From Pseudomonas sp. CHM02 (GTDB taxonomy: Bacteria > Pseudomonadota > Gammaproteobacteria > Pseudomonadales > Pseudomonadaceae): 58,387 bases of DNA. Both the position numbers and the translations under genes were made by a program. The stretch is from positions 1-58,387 of the forward strand of contig NZ_JFCA01000043.1 in NCBI RefSeq assembly GCF_000612585.1, read 5' to 3'. How positions within the stretch are numbered: the stretch's first letter is position 1; each line of letters starts with the position of its first letter. The notes below the pieces were generated by a model that was not told the DNA's origin, ran no database searches, and saw only the letters and a program-made list of their open reading frames with translations. This document shows positions 33,542-41,898 of the stretch, in pieces.

Positions 33542-34671
33542 GCGGCCACCCCCGATTTCAGTTCCTGGGCGTACAGGTCATAACCGTAGACCCAGGCCGG
33601 ATCTTCCTGAGTACGCAGCCAGGTGTTGGCGTTGGACACCGCTTGTACCCGTGATGCACGTTCCTTGCGGTTGGCTTCGTAGAGCTGGAATGCGGTGCGG
33701 TAGTCGCTGATGCCGGTTTCCTGCAGGCAGCGGGTGAGCATCGCTGCGTCTTCGATGGCCATGCCGGCGCCCTGGGCCATGTGGGGCTTCATCGGGTGGC
33801 AGGCGTCGCCGAGCAGCACCAGGCGACCACGGCTCCACAACGGCAGCGGGTTGCGGTTGCGCAGCGGCCATTTGGTCACGCTTTCGGTGGATTCGATCAG
33901 GGCCTGGACGGTGGGGTGGTAGCCCTTGAAGGCGTCGAACATCTCTTCGCGGCTGCTGTCGACGAACGCGCCCTGGAAGTCCCATTCGGCATGGGGCACG
34001 CCGGTCACGTAGTAGTACTCGTCGCGCTTGCCGGTGGTGTAGTAGACCATCATGTGGCGGTCTTCGGTCCACCACTTGATGCAGTCTTCGAACTTGAGGT
34101 CGTACTTGGCCAACTGGTCGCCACGGATCAGCGCACGGTGCGCGACCCAGCCGCTGTACAGCGGTTTTTCCACACCCAGCAGTTCTTCGCGGATCTTGGA
34201 ATTGATGCCGTCGGCGCCGATCACGATGTCGGCGTAGGTCACCTCGCCATCGGCGAAGGTCAGGCGCACCTGGGTGTCGGTTTCTTCGAGGGTTTCCAGG
34301 CGCTTGTTGAAATGCAGGGTACCGGGCTTGAGGGTCGACATCTGCAGGGCGTGCAGGTCGCCACGGTGCACGGTGATGTACGACGCGCCGTAGCCGGTGA
34401 GCGGGATGCGCGACAGGTAGTCGCCGGTTTCGCCGCAACGGCTGAACCAGTGCTCGGGGTGCGAGCCCATCAGGTCCAGCTGCTTTTCGATGCCCATGCG
34501 GCGAAAGATTTTCATGATGTTGGGGCCCATGTGGATCCCCGCACCCAACCGGGAAAACTCCGGCGCCTGCTCATAGACATCCACGTCGAAGCCAGCTTGC
34601 TGCAACAGGGTGGCAGCGGCGGCACCGCCGAGGCCGGCACCGACGATGGCGATTTTCTGAGTGCTTCCCAT
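33538..34671 (-). CDS. nicC: 6-hydroxynicotinate 3-monooxygenase NicC
   Basis: 377-aa flavoprotein monooxygenase. The FAD-binding GxGxxG is at IVGAGLGGAAAA (9-20), the DG motif at DIVIGADGINSKIR, and the GD motif at LVLLGDACHPMKPHMAQGAGMAIEDA. It converts 6-hydroxynicotinate to 2,5-dihydroxypyridine with loss of CO2. AGAGGAA precedes ATG 34671. It is the first gene of the minus-strand nic operon and divergent from nicX. Confidence 0.93.
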   Translation of the reverse strand: MGSTQKIAIVGAGLGGAAAATLLQQAGFDVDVYEQAPEFSRLGAGIHMGPNIMKIFRRMGIEKQLDLMGSHPEHWFSRCGETGDYLSRIPLTGYGASYITVHRGDLHALQMSTLKPGTLHFNKRLETLEETDTQVRLTFADGEVTYADIVIGADGINSKIREELLGVEKPLYSGWVAHRALIRGDQLAKYDLKFEDCIKWWTEDRHMMVYYTTGKRDEYYYVTGVPHAEWDFQGAFVDSSREEMFDAFKGYHPTVQALIESTESVTKWPLRNRNPLPLWSRGRLVLLGDACHPMKPHMAQGAGMAIEDAAMLTRCLQETGISDYRTAFQLYEANRKERASRVQAVSNANTWLRTQEDPAWVYGYDLYAQELKSGVAA

Positions 34672-34977
34672 GGGGCGTGTTCCTCTCTCTTTTTGATTTT
34701 TGGCGGCGTCTGTCCGCAAGGTTTTTAAAGTGTATACGCTCATTTTTTCAAATGGGAAGCCCACGGTTAAAAATTTATTTTTGGCCGTACTTATCCCCTG
34801 TAACGCGATGTAGCCAATAAATACTGGGGTTGTTTCGATAGGTAACGTTTTGGCGCGCCGCTTGCAGTCTGTTCGTAATTCGGGTCTTATCGTTATTAAA
34901 TGGCGTATACGCTATAAAAATGCACTAGAGTGAAGCGCAGTGCTTGAACTTGGTGCAGGCCCACAGGAGACAGGAAA
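34672..34977. promoter_or_regulatory. Divergent nicC/nicX control region with two GTATACGC palindromes
   Basis: 306 bp without a gene. AGTGTATACGCT (34729-34740) lies 57 bp before nicC, and GCGTATACGC (34903-34912, a perfect palindrome) lies 65 bp before nicX. The two share GTATACGCT and each sits where a repressor would block one promoter. NicR, the MarR-type repressor of nicC and nicX operons in P. putida, is the obvious candidate. Confidence 0.68.
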
Positions 34978-36030
34978 ATGCCGGTAAGCGATTGCGAACT
35001 GACCCAGATGTTTGAACACGTGTTGACGTTGTCCAAGGTCGACCCGACCCAGAGCGTTGCCGTGCTCAAGAGCCATTACTCCGACCCGCGCACCGTGCGT
35101 GCGGCGATGGACGCTGCGCAGCGCCTGGGGGCCAAGGTGTATGCGGTGGAGTTGCCGTCGTTCAACCATCCCAAGGCCATGGGCAACGACATGACCGCCT
35201 ACTGCGGCGACACCGCGCTCACCGGCAATATCGCAGCGCAACGTGCGCTGGAAGCCGCTGACCTGATCGTCGACACCATGATGCTGCTGCACTCGCCGGA
35301 GCAGGAGCAGATCCTCAAGACCGGCACACGCATCCTGCTGGCCGTGGAACCGCCGGAAGTGCTGGCGCGCATGCTGCCCACCGAAGAAGACAAAGTGCGC
35401 GTGCTGGCGGCCGAGCAGTTGCTGAAAAAGGCGCGCTCGATCCATGTGAAGTCCCGCGCCGGCAGTGATTTTCGCGCGGCCCTGGGGCAATACCCGTCGG
35501 TGACGGAATACGGTTTTGCCGATGAGCCGGGGCGCTGGGACCATTGGCCCAGCGGCTTCCTGTTCTCGTGGCCCAACGAAGAAACCGCCGAAGGCGTGCT
35601 GGTGCTGGATATCGGCGACATCCTACTGCCGTTCAAGACCTACACCCGCGAGAAGATCACCCTGGAGATCGAGAAGGGGTTCATCACTAAAATCCAGGGT
35701 GGTTTCGAGGCCGAGTACCTGCGTGACTACATGAAGTACTTCAACGACCCCGAGGTGTACGGTATCTCCCATATCGGCTGGGGCTTGCAGCCGCGGGCGC
35801 AGTGGACGGCCATGGGCCTGCACGATAAGAACGATGGCATGTGCATGGACGCGCGGGCGTTCTACGGCAACTTCCTGTTCTCCACCGGCCCGAATACCGA
35901 AGTGGGCGGGACGCGCAAGACGCCTTGCCATATGGACATTCCGCTGCGCAATTGCGATGTGTACCTGGATGACGAAGCGGTGGTCATCGCCGGTGACGTC
36001 GTCGCCCCGAAAGCCTCCCTGGCCCGCTGA
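34978..36030 (+). CDS. nicX: 2,5-dihydroxypyridine 5,6-dioxygenase NicX
   Basis: 350-aa ring-cleaving dioxygenase. The iron ligands are visible as His265 (GISHIGWG), His318 and Asp320 (TPCHMDIPL), exactly at the positions I recall for NicX. It opens 2,5-dihydroxypyridine to N-formylmaleamate using Fe(II) and O2. AGGAGACAGGAAA leads into ATG 34978. It probably forms one unit with nicR, as in P. putida, although a REP pair lies between. Confidence 0.95.
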   Translation: MPVSDCELTQMFEHVLTLSKVDPTQSVAVLKSHYSDPRTVRAAMDAAQRLGAKVYAVELPSFNHPKAMGNDMTAYCGDTALTGNIAAQRALEAADLIVDTMMLLHSPEQEQILKTGTRILLAVEPPEVLARMLPTEEDKVRVLAAEQLLKKARSIHVKSRAGSDFRAALGQYPSVTEYGFADEPGRWDHWPSGFLFSWPNEETAEGVLVLDIGDILLPFKTYTREKITLEIEKGFITKIQGGFEAEYLRDYMKYFNDPEVYGISHIGWGLQPRAQWTAMGLHDKNDGMCMDARAFYGNFLFSTGPNTEVGGTRKTPCHMDIPLRNCDVYLDDEAVVIAGDVVAPKASLAR

Positions 36031-36038
36031 AGATCCAT

Positions 36039-36127
36039 TGTGGGAGCTGGCTTGCCTGCGATAGCGGTGGATCAGCCAGCCAGGCTTTGGCTGACAGACC
36101 GCTATCGCAGGCAAGCCAGCTCCCACA
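36039..36127. repeat. REP pair (TGTGGGAGCTGGC family)
   Basis: Arms TGTGGGAGCTGGCTTGCCTG and CAGGCAAGCCAGCTCCCACA are perfect inverted copies, and the next bases (CGATAGCGGT / ACCGCTATCG) extend the stem to about 30 bp. Confidence 0.88.
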
Positions 36128-36219
36128 GTTTGATAGTGTTTCTTCAGGGAGTGCCTTGAGTCCTTCCAGCAAGCCCGCCATCATACTTCTCAATCCTATG
36201 CCACCCACCGAGCTCCGCC

Positions 36220-36654
36220 GTGCCTGATTCCTACGTCTTTTCTGAACAAGTTGGCCACCTGCTGCGCAAGGCCTACCAGCGCCACCTGGCGATCTTTCAG
36301 CAGAATGTCGGCGACTCCCAGCTTACCGCCGTGCAGTTCGTGACCCTGTGTGCGTTGCGCGATCACGGTGCAAGTTCGCTGACCGAACTGGTCAAGGCCA
36401 CTGCGGTGGACCAGGCGACCATTCGCGGGATTGTCGAGCGGCTCAAGGCCAAGGAACTGATCAGCCTGGAACCGGACCCGCAGGACAAGCGCAAAGTCGT
36501 GGTGGACCTGTCCCCAGCAGGCGCCGAACTGGTCGCCCAGACCGCGCCGCGCGCCGCGCAGATCAGCGAACTGACCATGAGCAATCTCAACCCCGCCGAA
36601 CGGGTAGCGGTGCTGTTCCTGCTGCGCAAGATGATCGACGACCCGCAGGAATAA
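36220..36654 (+). CDS. nicR: MarR-family regulator NicR
   Basis: 144-aa MarR-type winged-helix protein. The recognition region is TELVKATAVDQATIRGIVERLKAKELI and the wing DPQDKRKVVVDLSPAG. In P. putida NicR represses nicC and nicX operons until 6-hydroxynicotinate appears. The start is GTG at 36220; no ATG fits, because the ATG at 36199 is in another frame with an early stop. A weak ribosome-binding site (CCGAG) suggests low expression, as expected for a repressor. Confidence 0.88.
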   Translation: MPDSYVFSEQVGHLLRKAYQRHLAIFQQNVGDSQLTAVQFVTLCALRDHGASSLTELVKATAVDQATIRGIVERLKAKELISLEPDPQDKRKVVVDLSPAGAELVAQTAPRAAQISELTMSNLNPAERVAVLFLLRKMIDDPQE

Positions 36655-36655
36655 T

Positions 36656-36790
36656 TGTGGTGAGCGGGCTTGCCCCGCGCTGGGGCGCGAAGCGGCCCTG
36701 AAACCAGACACCGCCATTCATCTGGAAGAACTCAGTGGCATTATTGGGGCGGCTGCGCCACCCAGCGCGGGGCAAGCCCGCTCACCACAA
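36656..36790. repeat. Palindromic repeat (GTGGTGAGCGGGCTTG family)
   Basis: Arms TGTGGTGAGCGGGCTTGCCC and GGGCAAGCCCGCTCACCACA, then CGCGCTGGGGCG and its partner. The element begins one base after the nicR stop codon, so it may act as the transcript end. Confidence 0.85.
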
Positions 36791-36832
36791 CATGACTCCC
36801 ATCCCCCCTTTGGCATTGATCTTGCTCTGAGT

Positions 36833-36926
36833 TGATGTAGTAGCCACTTCACCAGTCAAGTGTGTCGTGAGACCCCAGGTCCGCGACGCTTTTTTTTGAC
36901 TGTTTAATGTAGTGCCTACTTCACCA
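36833..36926 (+). promoter_or_regulatory. nicAB promoter region with two direct 22-bp repeats
   Basis: The copies at 36833-36854 and 36905-36926 match at 18 of 22 positions (shared ATGTAGT and ACTTCACCA), 72 bp apart. Copy two contains the inverted pair GTAG/CTAC and overlaps a possible -35 TTGACT (36896-36901). This looks like an operator for a TetR-type repressor, probably the gene at 41091-41738. Confidence 0.6.
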
Positions 36927-36945
36927 ACTGTTACGGGCGAAGCGA

Positions 36946-37428
36946 ATGATCAGCCAGCACATCACGGTAGCCCTTGAGGTCAACGGGCAAAAAAGCGAAG
37001 TCAGCGCCATGGCGGACACGCCGCTGTTGCTGATACTGCGCAATGACCTGCAACTCAATGGCCCCAAATACGGCTGCGGCTTGGGGGAGTGCGGTGCGTG
37101 CACCGTGATCATTGACGGTGTGGCGGCCCGCTCCTGCGTGTTTCCACTGGCGGGTGCGGTGGGGCGCGAGATCGTCACCCTCGAAGGCCTGGGTACGCGC
37201 CAGGCGCCGCATCCGGTGCAACAAGCCTTCATCGATGAGCAGGCCGCGCAGTGCGGTTACTGCCTCAACGGCATGATCATGACCACCAAGGCCTTGCTCG
37301 ACCGTAACCCCAACCCCAGCGAAGCCGAGGTGCGCAACGAGCTGTCAGGCAACCTCTGCCGTTGCGGTACCCATATCGAAATCCTGCGCGCCGTGCTGCG
37401 TGCCGCCCGCCTGATGACAGTGGATTGA
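36946..37428 (+). CDS. nicA: Nicotinate dehydrogenase small [2Fe-2S] subunit NicA
   Basis: 160-aa iron-sulfur subunit of the xanthine dehydrogenase family. Cluster one is plant-ferredoxin type with Cys44, 49, 52 and 64 (YGCGLGECGACT); cluster two has Cys103, 106, 138 and 140 (QCGYCLNGM, LCRCGTH). It relays electrons from the molybdopterin site of NicB to its haems during hydroxylation of nicotinate to 6-hydroxynicotinate. The stop codon overlaps the nicB start (TGATG). Confidence 0.95.
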   Translation: MISQHITVALEVNGQKSEVSAMADTPLLLILRNDLQLNGPKYGCGLGECGACTVIIDGVAARSCVFPLAGAVGREIVTLEGLGTRQAPHPVQQAFIDEQAAQCGYCLNGMIMTTKALLDRNPNPSEAEVRNELSGNLCRCGTHIEILRAVLRAARLMTVD

Positions 37429-40400
37429 TGACCATGACCGACATACCGCTTTCCCGTGACCAGTGGCTGGCCAAGGCCGGTGTCCTGTTGATCGTCGATG
37501 ATGTGCTGCCACCCTCGGGGCCGGTAGCCAAGGGCGGCACGCCCACCGTGAAGCCCAAGGAACTGGGGCTGTTCATTGCCGTGAACGATGACGGCCTGGT
37601 GTATGCGTTCAACGGCCATGTGGACCTGGGCACCGGCATTCGTACCTCGTTGGCACAGATCGTGGCCGAAGAACTGGACCTGGCGATGGACCAGGTGAAG
37701 ATGGTGCTCGGCGACACCGAACGCGCACCGAACCAGGGCGCGACCATTGCCAGCGCCACGTTGCAGATTTCTGCGGTGCCCCTGCGCAATGCGGCAGCCG
37801 AGGCGCGGCGGTTCCTGCTGGCGCGGGCTGCGGGGCGCTGGGGGGTGAGCACCGCCAGTCTCAAGGTGGATGCCGGCGTTATTCAAGCGGCGGACGGACG
37901 CACCACCACCTACTTTGAGTTGGTCAGCGGCCAGCACGACCAACTGCGCATCAGCGGTAACGCGCCGTTGAAGGCTGCCGAGGACTATCGCCTGGTGGGC
38001 AAGGGCGCCGCACGCGTGGATATCCCCGGCAAAGCCACCGGCGAGCTGACCTACGTGCACGACATGCGTGTGCCGGGCATGCTCCATGGCCGGGTGATTC
38101 GCCCGCCGTATGCCGGGCTCGACTGCGGGGATTTTGTCGGTAATAGCCTGCTGCGCGTCGACGAATCCTCCATTGCGCATATCTCCGGCGTGGTCGCGGT
38201 GGTGGTGATCCGCGATTTCGTGGGCGTGGTGGCCTTGCGAGAAGAGCAGGCAATCAAGGCCGCACATGAGTTGCAGGTGCACTGGAAACCCTGGAACAAC
38301 GCCTTGCCGGACATGAGCGATGTCGAGCAGGCCATCCGCGACAACCCCCGTGTGCGCCGCACCGTCCTCGATCAGGGCTCTGTGGATGACGCCCTGGCCA
38401 ATGCCAGCCAACGCATGCCTCGCAGTTACCTGTGGCCGTACCAGATGCATGGTTCGATCGGCCCGTCCTGTGGCGTGGCGGATTACTCGCCGGCCGGCAG
38501 CCGGGTATGGTCGGGCAGCCAGAACCCGCACCTGCTGCGCGCCGACCTGGCGTGGTTGCTGGAGTGCGATGAAGCCCTGATCGACGTGATCCGCATGGAG
38601 GCCGCCGGCTGTTACGGGCGCAATTGCGCCGACGATGTGTGCGCCGATGCCTTGCTGTTGTCCCGTGCAGTCGGCAAGCCGGTGCGCGTACAGCTGACCC
38701 GCGAGCAGGAACACCTGTGGGAGCCCAAGGGCACCGCGCAGTTGATGGATGTGGACGGCGGCCTCAACGCCGACGGCAGCATCGCGGCCTATGACTTTGA
38801 AACCAGCTACCCCTCCAATGGCGCACCGACCCTGGCGCTGTTGCTCACCGGTCGCGTCGAGCCGGTGGCGGCGATGTTCGAGATGGGTGACCGCACCTCG
38901 ATCCCGCCCTACGACATCGACAATATGCGCGTGACTATCAACGACATGGCGCCCATCGTGCGCGCCTCGTGGATGCGTGGCGTATCGGCCTTGCCCAACA
39001 CCTTTGCCCACGAATCCTATATCGACGAATTGGCCTTTGCCGCCGGCGTCGACCCGGTGGAATACCGCCTGCGCTACCTTAAGGACGAACGAGCCATTGA
39101 CCTGGTGAAATCCACCGCCGAACGCGCCAACTGGGCACCGCGCACCGCGCCGATGCAAACCGCCAACGAGGATCATCTGCTGCGTGGCCGTGGCTTTGCC
39201 TACGCGCGCTACATCCACAGCAAGTTCCCCGGTTTCGGCGCGGCGTGGGCGGCCTGGGTGGCGGATGTGGCCATCGACAAACAGACCGGCGATGTGTCGG
39301 TGACGCGTGTGGTGATCGGCCATGACTCGGGGATGATGATCAACCCGGCCGGGGTGCAGCACCAGATTCACGGCAATGTGATCCAGTCCACCAGCCGCGT
39401 GCTGAAGGAGCGGGTGACCTTTGAAGAGTCGACGGTGGCGAGCAAGGAGTGGGGCGGCTATCCGATCCTGACCTTCCCGGAAGTGCCGCAGATTGACGTG
39501 ATGATGATGCCGCGCCAGGACCAGCCGCCCATGGGCGCCGGTGAGTCGGCGTCGGTGCCCAGTGCGGCGGCGATCGCCAATGCGATCTATGACGCCACCG
39601 GCATTCGGTTTCGCGAGTTGCCGATTACCCCGGAGCGGGTGCTGGCGGCGCTGAATGCGGCGACCCTCGGCGAGCCTGCGAAGTCGCCGCAGAAGCGCAG
39701 GAAGTGGTGGTTCGGCGCACTGTTCGCCACCCTGGGCGCGGTGTTGGCGACAGCCTGGCCGTTCCATAATGAAATCGCGCCGATTGCTCCGCCCAACGCC
39801 GGCACCTGGTCCAAGGCGACCCTGGAACGCGGGCGGTTGCTGGCGGCGGTGGGGGATTGCGCGGTGTGCCATACGGCGCCCGGCGGTGCGACCAATGCCG
39901 GTGGGTTGGCCATGGAAACGCCGTTCGGCACGCTGTACAGCAGCAATATCACCCCGGACGTGAAGACCGGGATCGGCGCCTGGTCGTACCCGGCTTTCGA
40001 ACGGGCGATGCGCGATGGTATTGGCCGTGACGGACGCAACCTGTACCCGGCGTTTCCCTATACGGCGTTTCGCAATATCAACGACGCGGATATGCAGGCG
40101 CTGTATGCCTACCTGATGTCCCAGGCGCCGGTGAGCCAGGCGCCGACGCCGAATGCGATGCGCTTTCCGTTCAATATCCGGCCGTTGATGGCGGGGTGGA
40201 ATGCCCTGAACCTGCGGCGCGGTGAGATCTCGGTGCAGCCTGAGCGCAGCGAGCAATGGAATCGCGGCAATTACCTGGTCAACGGCCTGGGCCACTGCGC
40301 GGCCTGCCATTCGCCGCGCAACCTGATGGGCGCGGAGAAGGGCGGCAAGTCCTTTCTGGCCGGTGGCAGGGTCGATGGTTGGGAGGCGCCGGCCCTCAAC

Positions 40401-40961
40401 GGCTTGTCCAAGGCGCCGACGCCGTGGACCGAGGACCAACTGTTTAGCTACCTGAGCACCGGCTATTCCGATGCGCACGGCGTGGCCGCAGGCCCAATGG
40501 GGCCAGTAGTGAGTGAGTTGTCGAAACTGCCCAAGACGGATATCCGCGCGATGGCGGTGTACCTGGCCTCGCTCAACGGTGATGCGGCTGCCGAGGCCCA
40601 GGTGGTTGCGGCGGCCGGCGTGCCGAATCCCAACGGACGACGGGTGTTCGAAGGTTCCTGCAAGGCCTGCCATGCGGATGGCCTGGGACCCAAACTGTTT
40701 GGAGTGAGCCCGTCGTTGGCGACCAATACCAATGTGCACAGCGATCAGCCGGATAATTTGATCAAGGTGATTCTGCAAGGCATCAGCAACCCGGCGACCA
40801 AGGATCTGGGGTATATGCCGGGGTTCAAGGACAGTTTGTCCAATAGCCAGGTGGCGGAGCTGGCGGCGTACCTACGCGGCAACTTCGCGCCGAACGCGCC
40901 GCAGTGGAAGGGCCTGGAACAGAAAGTGGCGCATTTGCGCGCCAATCCCGGTACGCACTGA
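37428..40961 (+). CDS. nicB: Nicotinate dehydrogenase large subunit NicB (molybdopterin and tri-haem cytochrome c)
   Basis: 1177-aa fusion. Residues about 1-745 are the molybdopterin-binding domain (GHVDLGTGIRTSLAQIVAEE, QNPHLLRADLAWLL, MGAGESASVPSAAAIANAI). A membrane segment lies near 765-780 (WFGALFATLGAVLATAW). The C-terminal part has three haem c sites: CAVCH (about 811), CAACH (about 956) and CKACH (1078). Electrons from nicotinate hydroxylation pass via NicA to the haems and on to the respiratory chain. I start at ATG 37428; another ATG at 37434 is possible. A molybdenum cofactor is required. Confidence 0.95.
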   Translation: MTMTDIPLSRDQWLAKAGVLLIVDDVLPPSGPVAKGGTPTVKPKELGLFIAVNDDGLVYAFNGHVDLGTGIRTSLAQIVAEELDLAMDQVKMVLGDTERAPNQGATIASATLQISAVPLRNAAAEARRFLLARAAGRWGVSTASLKVDAGVIQAADGRTTTYFELVSGQHDQLRISGNAPLKAAEDYRLVGKGAARVDIPGKATGELTYVHDMRVPGMLHGRVIRPPYAGLDCGDFVGNSLLRVDESSIAHISGVVAVVVIRDFVGVVALREEQAIKAAHELQVHWKPWNNALPDMSDVEQAIRDNPRVRRTVLDQGSVDDALANASQRMPRSYLWPYQMHGSIGPSCGVADYSPAGSRVWSGSQNPHLLRADLAWLLECDEALIDVIRMEAAGCYGRNCADDVCADALLLSRAVGKPVRVQLTREQEHLWEPKGTAQLMDVDGGLNADGSIAAYDFETSYPSNGAPTLALLLTGRVEPVAAMFEMGDRTSIPPYDIDNMRVTINDMAPIVRASWMRGVSALPNTFAHESYIDELAFAAGVDPVEYRLRYLKDERAIDLVKSTAERANWAPRTAPMQTANEDHLLRGRGFAYARYIHSKFPGFGAAWAAWVADVAIDKQTGDVSVTRVVIGHDSGMMINPAGVQHQIHGNVIQSTSRVLKERVTFEESTVASKEWGGYPILTFPEVPQIDVMMMPRQDQPPMGAGESASVPSAAAIANAIYDATGIRFRELPITPERVLAALNAATLGEPAKSPQKRRKWWFGALFATLGAVLATAWPFHNEIAPIAPPNAGTWSKATLERGRLLAAVGDCAVCHTAPGGATNAGGLAMETPFGTLYSSNITPDVKTGIGAWSYPAFERAMRDGIGRDGRNLYPAFPYTAFRNINDADMQALYAYLMSQAPVSQAPTPNAMRFPFNIRPLMAGWNALNLRRGEISVQPERSEQWNRGNYLVNGLGHCAACHSPRNLMGAEKGGKSFLAGGRVDGWEAPALNGLSKAPTPWTEDQLFSYLSTGYSDAHGVAAGPMGPVVSELSKLPKTDIRAMAVYLASLNGDAAAEAQVVAAAGVPNPNGRRVFEGSCKACHADGLGPKLFGVSPSLATNTNVHSDQPDNLIKVILQGISNPATKDLGYMPGFKDSLSNSQVAELAAYLRGNFAPNAPQWKGLEQKVAHLRANPGTH

Positions 40962-40985
40962 CAGTTCCAGGCGTATGAAGATCAA

Positions 40986-41077
40986 ATGTGGGAGCTGGCT
41001 TGCCTGCGATAGCGGTCCTCCAGGCAACATTTCCAGTGACTGACACACTGCAATCGCAGGCAAGCCAGCTCCCACAG
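40986..41077. repeat. REP pair (TGTGGGAGCTGGC family)
   Basis: Arms TGTGGGAGCTGGCTTGCCTG and CAGGCAAGCCAGCTCCCACA separated by about 50 bp. It lies between convergent nicB and the TetR gene. Confidence 0.87.
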
Positions 41078-41090
41078 TTTGATCGCCTTT

Positions 41091-41738
41091 TTACCGGGAG
41101 GACGGCGTGACGCCACGTACGACCAGGTCACTGATAAACCCCAGCCAATCCTGCTGCTGGCCCTTGCCCGCCAGGTCTTCACCGAGGAACGAGCTAAGGG
41201 TGTGGCGGTTGGAGTTATAGAAGTAGCACAGCGAGGCAATCATCAAGTACACGTGCTTGAGGTCCACATCCAGGCGGAAAATGCCCTGGGCCTGGCCGGC
41301 CTCGATGATCGGTCGCAGCACGCCGACCGCTTCGCCCGCTAACCGCCGCATCTCGCCGGACTGTTGCGCGTGCTTGCCCTGGTGCAGGTTCTCGATGCTC
41401 AGGATCGCGACGAATTCCGGGTGTTTGACGTAATAGTTCCAGATAAACGCCACCAGGTCGCGCAGGGCCTGTTCCGGCGCGTCGAGGTTGAGCTTGAGCA
41501 TGCTTTCGGCTTTGTTGAACTGCTCGTAGGTGTGCTCCAGCACGCAGACGAACAGGTGTTCCTTGCTGCCGAAATAGTAATAGAGCATGCGGTCGTTGGA
41601 GTCGGCTTCCTTGGAGATGGTGTCGACACGCCCACCGGAATAGCCATCGCGGGTGAACACCTTGACCGCTGCCTGGAGGATGCGCGCGCGGGTCTGGTCG
41701 GCCTGTTGGGCGCGGATGCCGGTCTTCTTGATCGCCAT
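41091..41738 (-). CDS. TetR-family regulator, probably NicS
   Basis: 215-aa TetR/AcrR regulator. The DNA-binding region is ARILQAAVKVFTRDGYSGGRVDTISKEADSNDRMLYYYFGSKEHLF (from about 18), followed by a long helical ligand-binding domain. In P. putida nicAB is controlled by a TetR-type repressor, NicS; position beside nicB and the repeated operator-like sites upstream of nicA support that identity, but it is inference. I start at MAIKKTG (41738); codons further upstream are not supported by a ribosome-binding site. Confidence 0.85.
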   Translation of the reverse strand: MAIKKTGIRAQQADQTRARILQAAVKVFTRDGYSGGRVDTISKEADSNDRMLYYYFGSKEHLFVCVLEHTYEQFNKAESMLKLNLDAPEQALRDLVAFIWNYYVKHPEFVAILSIENLHQGKHAQQSGEMRRLAGEAVGVLRPIIEAGQAQGIFRLDVDLKHVYLMIASLCYFYNSNRHTLSSFLGEDLAGKGQQQDWLGFISDLVVRGVTPSSR

Positions 41739-41898
41739 ATCAAAGGGCCTTGCAGGACAGTCTGGGCGCGAAATATAGCATGGGCTTTTTTCGGGCCGTT
41801 CTGTGACCGACAGGTTCTGTAATAAAAACGCCATTGCGCTGGGGATTAAATCCGCAACGGGCTATTTTGGTGCGTCTCAATAACTAGAGTAGCCATGG

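Noticed and set aside
31821..36790. CRISPR-like array from repeated arms in the nic cluster
   Set aside because: The repeats are inverted pairs of REP type, scattered between genes, with no regular direct repeat-spacer pattern and no cas genes.
37257..40778. Minus-strand reading frame of about 1170 codons opposite nicA/nicB
   Set aside because: The sequence is rich in Arg, His and Gln with no domain, directly antisense to nicB; a codon-bias artefact.
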